Shown here: in pieces, positions 59,648-64,000 of the stretch | Layout: each line of letters opens with the position of its first letter | Numbering within the stretch: position 1 is the stretch's first letter | Source of the DNA: Bacteriovoracaceae bacterium UBA3083 | GTDB taxonomy: Bacteria; Bdellovibrionota; Bacteriovoracia; Bacteriovoracales; Bacteriovoracaceae | NCBI GenBank assembly: GCA_002366565.1 | Contig: DFBJ01000006.1 | Span: 108,883-172,882, forward strand | Length of the DNA: 64,000 nt | Direction: 5' to 3' | Notes under the pieces: generated by a model | The model's input: only the letters and a program-made list of their open reading frames with translations | Told to the model about the DNA's origin: nothing | Database searches by the model: none | Translations under genes and position numbers: made by a program

Positions 59648-60433
59648 ATGAAGTCATTACTTATAGTTACGCTATTTATCTGGTCCTTTTCGTCTGTAGC
59701 TACAACGGATCGATCAAGGTATGAGATTCTTCCAACTGACCCGACAACATCCACTATATCCAAAGAGTTATTTTACACTGTTATCAACAGGGTTGAATCT
59801 CTCTACAATAATGACTTTGCCGCAAAGGGTATTCTTGTAGACTTTAACGCTGACTGGGAAACAAGCTACTTCAGCGCCTGGGCACACAATGATAATCCAC
59901 CACTCTATTCATTAAACTTCTGGGGTGGAATGGCAAGGATACCTGGAGTTAATGAGTATGGTTGGGCCTTCGTTGTTTGTCATGAGGTAGGTCATCTCCT
60001 TGGAGGAAAGCCTCTAAACTCTCTAGAGTTATTTTCTTGGACTAGTGCTGAGGGACAGGCCGATTACTTTGCTGGAGCCCATTGCCTTAAGCGCTACTTT
60101 GATAGATTTCCCTATTCAGGTAAGAGAGTTGAATTAAGTTCAAAAGTGAGTGAAGAATGTAATGGAAGTGAGCATTGTTTAAATTCAGCTAAAGCGGCCA
60201 TAAGCTTCACTAAAATTATTAGATACTTATATAGAGAGACTCCTGAATTAAATCTTGAAACTCCAAGCTCATTAGATCCACAAGCTAGTATTCTTTCTAG
60301 CTATCCAGATGCTCAATGTAGAATGGACACAATTTTTCAAAGTGGAAAATGTGAAAATGATTACTTAAGTTTAGAGAGTTGGGTTTGTGAAGAAGGTCTA
60401 GGATCTAGGCCTAAGTGTTGGTATAAAAAATAA
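59648..60433 (+). CDS. Putative secreted zinc metallopeptidase-like protein
   Basis: The 261-residue protein begins with a signal peptide (KSLLIVTLFIWSFSSVA). It contains HEVGHLLGG (H112, E113, H116), the zincin HExxH motif, and downstream TSAEGQADYFAGAHC, where E135 may supply the third metal ligand. There are several Cys (SEECNGSEHC and the C-terminal EGLGSRPKCW) that could form disulfides. I recognise no named peptidase family. A short frame of ten residues at 59593-59625 precedes it. A secreted hydrolase would suit a predatory or saprophytic bacterium, but that is conjecture. Confidence 0.75.
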   Translation: MKSLLIVTLFIWSFSSVATTDRSRYEILPTDPTTSTISKELFYTVINRVESLYNNDFAAKGILVDFNADWETSYFSAWAHNDNPPLYSLNFWGGMARIPGVNEYGWAFVVCHEVGHLLGGKPLNSLELFSWTSAEGQADYFAGAHCLKRYFDRFPYSGKRVELSSKVSEECNGSEHCLNSAKAAISFTKIIRYLYRETPELNLETPSSLDPQASILSSYPDAQCRMDTIFQSGKCENDYLSLESWVCEEGLGSRPKCWYKK

Positions 60434-60450
60434 GGCCCAAAGAATGGGCC
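60434..60450. terminator. Bidirectional terminator between the zincin-like and mscS genes
   Basis: GGCCCA (60434-60439) and TGGGCC (60445-60450) form a 6-bp stem with an AAGAA loop. TTATTTTTT follows on the minus strand, and CTAAAATAATT follows on the plus strand. It lies exactly between the stop of the plus-strand gene (60433) and that of mscS (60460), so it serves the minus strand best and perhaps both. Confidence 0.75.
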
Positions 60451-60459
60451 CTAAAATAA

Positions 60460-61284
60460 TTATGAATCTTTAATAAGATGAACATCTCGTTGAGGGAATG
60501 GAATACTGATTCCATTTTCATCTAAAGCAAGCTTCACACTCTCTAGAGAGTCATGGTGAACTCCCCAGTAATTTTCACTCGCTGTCCAAACCTTTACTAC
60601 AAAATTCACACTACTGTCAGCTAAAGCAGAAACAGCAATAAAAGGCTCCGCAGGCTCTGAAAGAACTCTTGAGTCCTTTTTAATAGTATTGATAATGATA
60701 TCCTTAGCTTTCTTTAAGTCATCTCCATAGCCAATTCCAAAAGTTAAATCAACTCTACGAGTTGGTTGAGAAGTAATATTATTAATTACTCCATTTGCTA
60801 ATGGACCATTTGGAATAGTTATAATTCTATTATCTGGAGTTCTAAGTTTTGTATAAACCATTGTAATAGACTCTATCGTTCCAGAAACACCCTGCGCCTC
60901 AATAAAGTCTCCAGACTTAAATGGCTTTAGTGTAATTAGAAGAACACCACCAGCAAAGTTAGATAAACTTCCCTGAAGAGCTAAACCAAAAGCTAGTCCA
61001 ACAGAACCTAATACTGCAATAAATGAAGTTGTTTGAACTCCAAGAATTCCAAGAACAGAAAGAAATACTGCTACTTTTAAACAAGCATTCAAGATTCCAA
61101 CAAGAAATTGAGAAACTGCTTTATCAACTTTCTTTTTTGATAGTAATTTTTTAAATAACGTCTTTAAAAATCCAGATAAATAAAGCCCTACAATGAGTGT
61201 TAAAACTGCTAGGACTAACTTTGGAGCATACTCTACAGCATTCTCCATAATTACCTGTTGAAGGTTATCTGTAGAAAAATCCAT
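60460..61284 (-). CDS. mscS: Small-conductance mechanosensitive channel
   Basis: The 274-residue protein has three N-terminal helices, with the pore-lining TM3 in GSVGLAFGLALQGSLSNFAG (Gly/Ala packing). A beta domain follows with KPFKSGDFIE, GTIESI and TPDNRIITIPNGPLANGVI, the MscS signature, and the C-terminal alpha/beta domain ends PFPQRDVHL. It is the standard MscS length. It opens under membrane tension during hypo-osmotic shock, and with NhaC and ClcA suggests an organism facing changing salinity. AGGAG precedes the ATG. Confidence 0.92.
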   Translation of the reverse strand: MDFSTDNLQQVIMENAVEYAPKLVLAVLTLIVGLYLSGFLKTLFKKLLSKKKVDKAVSQFLVGILNACLKVAVFLSVLGILGVQTTSFIAVLGSVGLAFGLALQGSLSNFAGGVLLITLKPFKSGDFIEAQGVSGTIESITMVYTKLRTPDNRIITIPNGPLANGVINNITSQPTRRVDLTFGIGYGDDLKKAKDIIINTIKKDSRVLSEPAEPFIAVSALADSSVNFVVKVWTASENYWGVHHDSLESVKLALDENGISIPFPQRDVHLIKDS

Positions 61285-61292
61285 TATCTCTC

Positions 61293-61994
61293 CTAAAAGT
61301 TTGCTAATAGTGAAAGAGTATAATTGTAATCATACTTACTCTTTCCTAATGTTGGTTGGTTATCATACTTCCAAAGGTAAGCAGTCTTCATAGAGAAGTT
61401 CTTATTTAAAGTAATGATTAATGAAGGCTCTACATTTAATAAGTAATCTTCACTCTCTGAAAAGTTTGGTAGGTACTCTACCCAAAACTTACCTTTAACA
61501 TTTTCCTTAATAACTTCTGTAGCTTCTACATATAAACGACCTTTAAAGCCTTTTTTATCTTCGCTATTATCAAGTTGCTTTTCAATCGTATATCTAAGAC
61601 CGCCCTCAGTAAGAAGAGTTGAAGAGTCAGACTTATAGAAGTAGTGAGTTAAACCAAGGTCAGTATTATATCTTCTGTCATATCCAGAAAATCTATCAGC
61701 TTCAATTAACTCACCAAAGTAAAGTCCTGTTAGAGCAGCAAAAGAGTAATCATATCTTAAACCTAGAGACCAGTTTTCAGCACTTCTCACTGAATCTGAT
61801 TCTCCATAGTGATAAGAACCCAGGAACTTATAAGTAGACTTATCTACTGTATAGCCGTTGTTTGACTTGAAAGTGTAAGTTTTAAGATCTGTGTTTCCAC
61901 CTGCAACATTAATAGATGCACTATCTTCACTCTTAAATTGAGCAAAAGATGAGATAGAAAGAGTAGATAGTAATACGATAGAAATAAATTTCAT
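61293..61994 (-). CDS. DUF481-type outer-membrane beta-barrel protein
   Basis: The 233-residue protein has a signal peptide (KFISIVLLSTLSISSFA) and alternating beta strands with aromatic residues (YKFLGSYHYGES, LGLRYDYSFAALTG, YNTDLGLTHYFYK), ending in SLLANF with the outer-membrane C-terminal Phe. The pattern SVNVxGGNTxxxTY at the start is the DUF481 signature (here SINVAGGNTDLKTY). Salt-induced YdiY-type proteins are the best-known members. GGAG precedes the ATG. It lies 9 bases upstream of mscS, so a shared osmotic response is plausible. Confidence 0.85.
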   Translation of the reverse strand: MKFISIVLLSTLSISSFAQFKSEDSASINVAGGNTDLKTYTFKSNNGYTVDKSTYKFLGSYHYGESDSVRSAENWSLGLRYDYSFAALTGLYFGELIEADRFSGYDRRYNTDLGLTHYFYKSDSSTLLTEGGLRYTIEKQLDNSEDKKGFKGRLYVEATEVIKENVKGKFWVEYLPNFSESEDYLLNVEPSLIITLNKNFSMKTAYLWKYDNQPTLGKSKYDYNYTLSLLANF

Positions 61995-62095
61995 TTATCA
62001 TCTCCAATTATTTAATTTATAATAGGAAAACGCTATCGCTCATCAATTTGATTGTAAATAATTTAATTAGATACACTGCTTTACCGAACTTGTGT

Positions 62096-63859
62096 CTAAG
62101 TAATTTCAAGATCTTCTATTTCTTGATCATCATCTTTAGCTGATTCGGTTAACTCATAGCCAAACTTTTTAACTATATCCTGGGCAGTGATAACACCAAC
62201 TAGTCGCTTATCATCAAGTCGACTTACAACTGGTAATCTTGAGATTTGAAATCTCTTGAGTCTGTGAAATGCCACCATTAATGACTGATCTGGATAGATT
62301 TTAATAACTTTCTTCTCACAGAGATGTTCTAGCTTCTTATCAAATTCTTTTCGCCCTATCGCTGCACTCATGTCAGACTTAGCAATCATTCCTACCAAGC
62401 GCCCCTTGTTTAAAATGGGGTAACCTGAAATGCTTTCGCCGCGAATACCTTTATATGCTTCTAAAAGTGTTAGAGTTGAGCCTAAACTGATAACATTTGA
62501 CTCCATTGCATCCTCTACATTTAGAGACTCTAGAATCTCATTGTCTTCGTGACTTGGAAGGTGAATTCCATCCTGTTCAGAGATCTTTTCATAGATAGAT
62601 TTATTTTCAATTTTAGCTGAAATCACATAAGACGTGATATTGGCAATCATAAGAGGAAGAATAATATTGTAATCTCTCGTTAACTCAAAAACCATCAATA
62701 TTGAAGTGAATGGCGCCCTAATAACTGCTGCGAAGAATGCACCCATTCCAACTAAAGCATATGCTCCACTTAATGTTGTAATATCAGGAAAGAAGTAAGA
62801 GCAAGTCACCCCAATAAAACTTCCCATTGTTGCACCCATAAATAGTGTTGGCATAAATAGCCCACCACTCATTCCACTTGAGTAACAAATAGAAGTTGAA
62901 ACAAATTTTAAAATAAAGAGTGTTATAAGAATCTTTGGATCAAGAATTAATGAAAGTAATGTTCCTTCTAATGTTCCACTTCCACTACCAATAACTCCTG
63001 GGTGAATCTGACTTAGTAGTCCTACACAACAAAAAGCAATCATTATAAAGCTCAGTTTATGGTTATTCATAAACTTTTGATTAAACTCTCTAAACTTAAG
63101 TACTGTCCCCATCCAAAGAGGGCCAACAAATGAAGCTGTTAGACCAATAATGAGATAGAAAATTAATTCTCTATGATCCGTTAATCTATAATGAACTTCT
63201 TGAAAGACTTCGGTCGTATTTGTCAGCATTTGAGAAGTTACAACTGCAATAACACTAGAGATAATAATAGATCCTAAGATCTTTGCATTTAAGTCACCTA
63301 CAACTTCTTCAAGGGTAAAGACCACAGCAGATATTGGAGTGTGAAAAGCTGCAGCAACGCCACTAGCACTCCCTACTGCAACCAAAGCCTGAACTCTCTT
63401 CTTTGATAAAGAAAAGAAGTTACCTAAGAATGATCCTAGCCCAGCAGATGTTGCAACAGCTGGCCCCTCTAGTCCTAAAGATACTCCTGAGCCTAATGAA
63501 AGGAGTGATGTGAAGAACTTACCAACAGTATCTTTAAATGAAATCTTTCCATGAAAAACGGCTAATGCGATTCGAACATTAGGAATCCCAGAACCTGCAG
63601 TCCAAGGAAGTTTTCTCGTCGTAAGCCAACCAGAAACAAATATCGCCACACCACCGTAGAGAAAACTCTCCCAAGTAAATGTACCCGATGTTTTAAATAT
63701 TTCTCTTAAAAGTAGTACTCCGTGATGAAGCGCTAGAACAACTAATGCAGATAGAAACCCCACAATTAAAGTTAGAGCAAAATAAGTCCTATCTTCACTA
63801 ATTGAGTCTTTAAGAAACTTTCCTAGGAGAATATATCTAACTTTTATAAATGATTTCAT
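62096..63859 (-). CDS. clcA: ClC-family chloride transporter with C-terminal CBS pair
   Basis: The protein is about 587 residues from ATG 63859 (GTG at 63865 is alternative). It has about ten helices and the three filter motifs GSGIPNV, GLEGPAV (the GREGP-type motif retaining the gating glutamate) and GMSGGLFMPTLF. Residues about 440-560 carry two CBS domains (NVEDAMESNVISLGS, PDQSLMVAFHRLK), a regulatory addition often responding to nucleotides. E. coli ClcA lacks the CBS pair. It should exchange Cl- for H+. Its position beside mscS suggests an osmotic or acid stress role. Confidence 0.88.
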   Translation of the reverse strand: MKSFIKVRYILLGKFLKDSISEDRTYFALTLIVGFLSALVVLALHHGVLLLREIFKTSGTFTWESFLYGGVAIFVSGWLTTRKLPWTAGSGIPNVRIALAVFHGKISFKDTVGKFFTSLLSLGSGVSLGLEGPAVATSAGLGSFLGNFFSLSKKRVQALVAVGSASGVAAAFHTPISAVVFTLEEVVGDLNAKILGSIIISSVIAVVTSQMLTNTTEVFQEVHYRLTDHRELIFYLIIGLTASFVGPLWMGTVLKFREFNQKFMNNHKLSFIMIAFCCVGLLSQIHPGVIGSGSGTLEGTLLSLILDPKILITLFILKFVSTSICYSSGMSGGLFMPTLFMGATMGSFIGVTCSYFFPDITTLSGAYALVGMGAFFAAVIRAPFTSILMVFELTRDYNIILPLMIANITSYVISAKIENKSIYEKISEQDGIHLPSHEDNEILESLNVEDAMESNVISLGSTLTLLEAYKGIRGESISGYPILNKGRLVGMIAKSDMSAAIGRKEFDKKLEHLCEKKVIKIYPDQSLMVAFHRLKRFQISRLPVVSRLDDKRLVGVITAQDIVKKFGYELTESAKDDDQEIEDLEIT

Positions 63860-64000
63860 TTGCACACTTCTTACTACTTAGTAGCAATGGATATTGTTCG
63901 TACTCTAATTAACATTCTAGGCAAGATTCGTATTATTTTCTAGGCAGAAAAACTGAGGGGGGGGCCAGCTCCCCTATAATAGAATCGCTAACTTCAAAAT
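63860..64000. other. Intergenic edge with a promoter-like TATAAT and a G-run hairpin
   Basis: AGGGG (63956-63960) pairs with CCCCT (63971-63975) around a loop that extends an eight-G run. TATAAT follows at 63975-63980 and could be a -10 element for a gene beyond the window. No -35 partner is clear. No gene is supported in these 141 bases. Confidence 0.3.

Noticed and set aside
1..64000. tRNA, rRNA, CRISPR, IS elements or prophage genes
   Set aside because: No tRNA T-loop/acceptor pattern, repeat array, transposase or phage protein was seen by eye; a computed search would be the proper test.

Overview
This is an AT-rich Gram-negative chromosome segment. The Gram-negative evidence is a TonB-dependent receptor with its own TonB, an LPS/capsule-type sugar cluster, a DUF481 outer-membrane protein and many exported proteins with signal peptides. 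Gene density is high, AGA is the common arginine codon, GTG and TTG starts are frequent, and stop/start overlaps are common. The gene content would fit a low-GC Bdellovibrionota lineage (Bacteriovoracaceae-like). That assignment is inferred from style and content only: no rRNA or universal marker lies in the window. I saw no tRNA, rRNA, IS element, prophage or CRISPR array.

Region 1 (1-21,311) is a surface-polysaccharide locus with mixed gene orientation. Its core is a six-gene minus-strand operon (15,351 down to 9,583) for a sialic-acid-like nonulosonate, probably of the legionaminic acid type. It encodes a CBS-fused LegC-type aminotransferase, a NeuB/LegI synthase, a TIM-barrel isomerase-like protein, a Gfo/Idh oxidoreductase, a NeuA/LegF CMP-transferase and a short-chain dehydrogenase. 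Converging on it is a plus-strand cassette of N-acetyl-sugar amidotransferase, HisH2 and HisF2, the set used to turn an acetamido group into an acetamidino group. Around these lie a Wzx-type flippase, NeuD- and WbbJ-type acyltransferases, a FemAB-like protein, two methyltransferases, a sulfotransferase-like protein, a KdsB-like cytidylyltransferase, a HAD phosphatase, a GT-B-like protein, a degenerate DegT protein, a 2-hydroxyacid dehydrogenase and a cyclase-family hydrolase.

Region 2 (21,577-28,212) continues sugar metabolism: galE, a GT4 glycosyltransferase, a large membrane nucleotide-sugar dehydratase (PglF/CapD type, a possible first enzyme for the nonulosonate), a GT22-like mannosyltransferase and an aldose-1-epimerase-like protein.

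Region 3 (28,359-42,703) is housekeeping: NhaC antiporter, a LysE exporter that seems to start at ATT, a UshA-like nucleotidase, a minimal histidine kinase, and a coupled operon metF-metH-unknown-MetE-like, followed by two HTH proteins, an EEP hydrolase, phosphatidylserine decarboxylase and an HtrA protease.

Region 4 (42,700-52,798) has a large unknown secreted protein, a YejA-YejB-YejE peptide importer without its ATPase, several small exported or unknown proteins and a chemotaxis receptor with a sigma28-like promoter.

Region 5 (53,134-58,420) is a vitamin B12 uptake operon, btuB-tonB-btuF-btuD-btuC, preceded by a cobalamin riboswitch. It would supply the cofactor of the MetH encoded 20 kb away. 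Region 6 (58,450-64,000) holds a small unknown protein, lepB, a secreted zincin-like protein, mscS, a DUF481 protein and a ClC chloride transporter with CBS domains.
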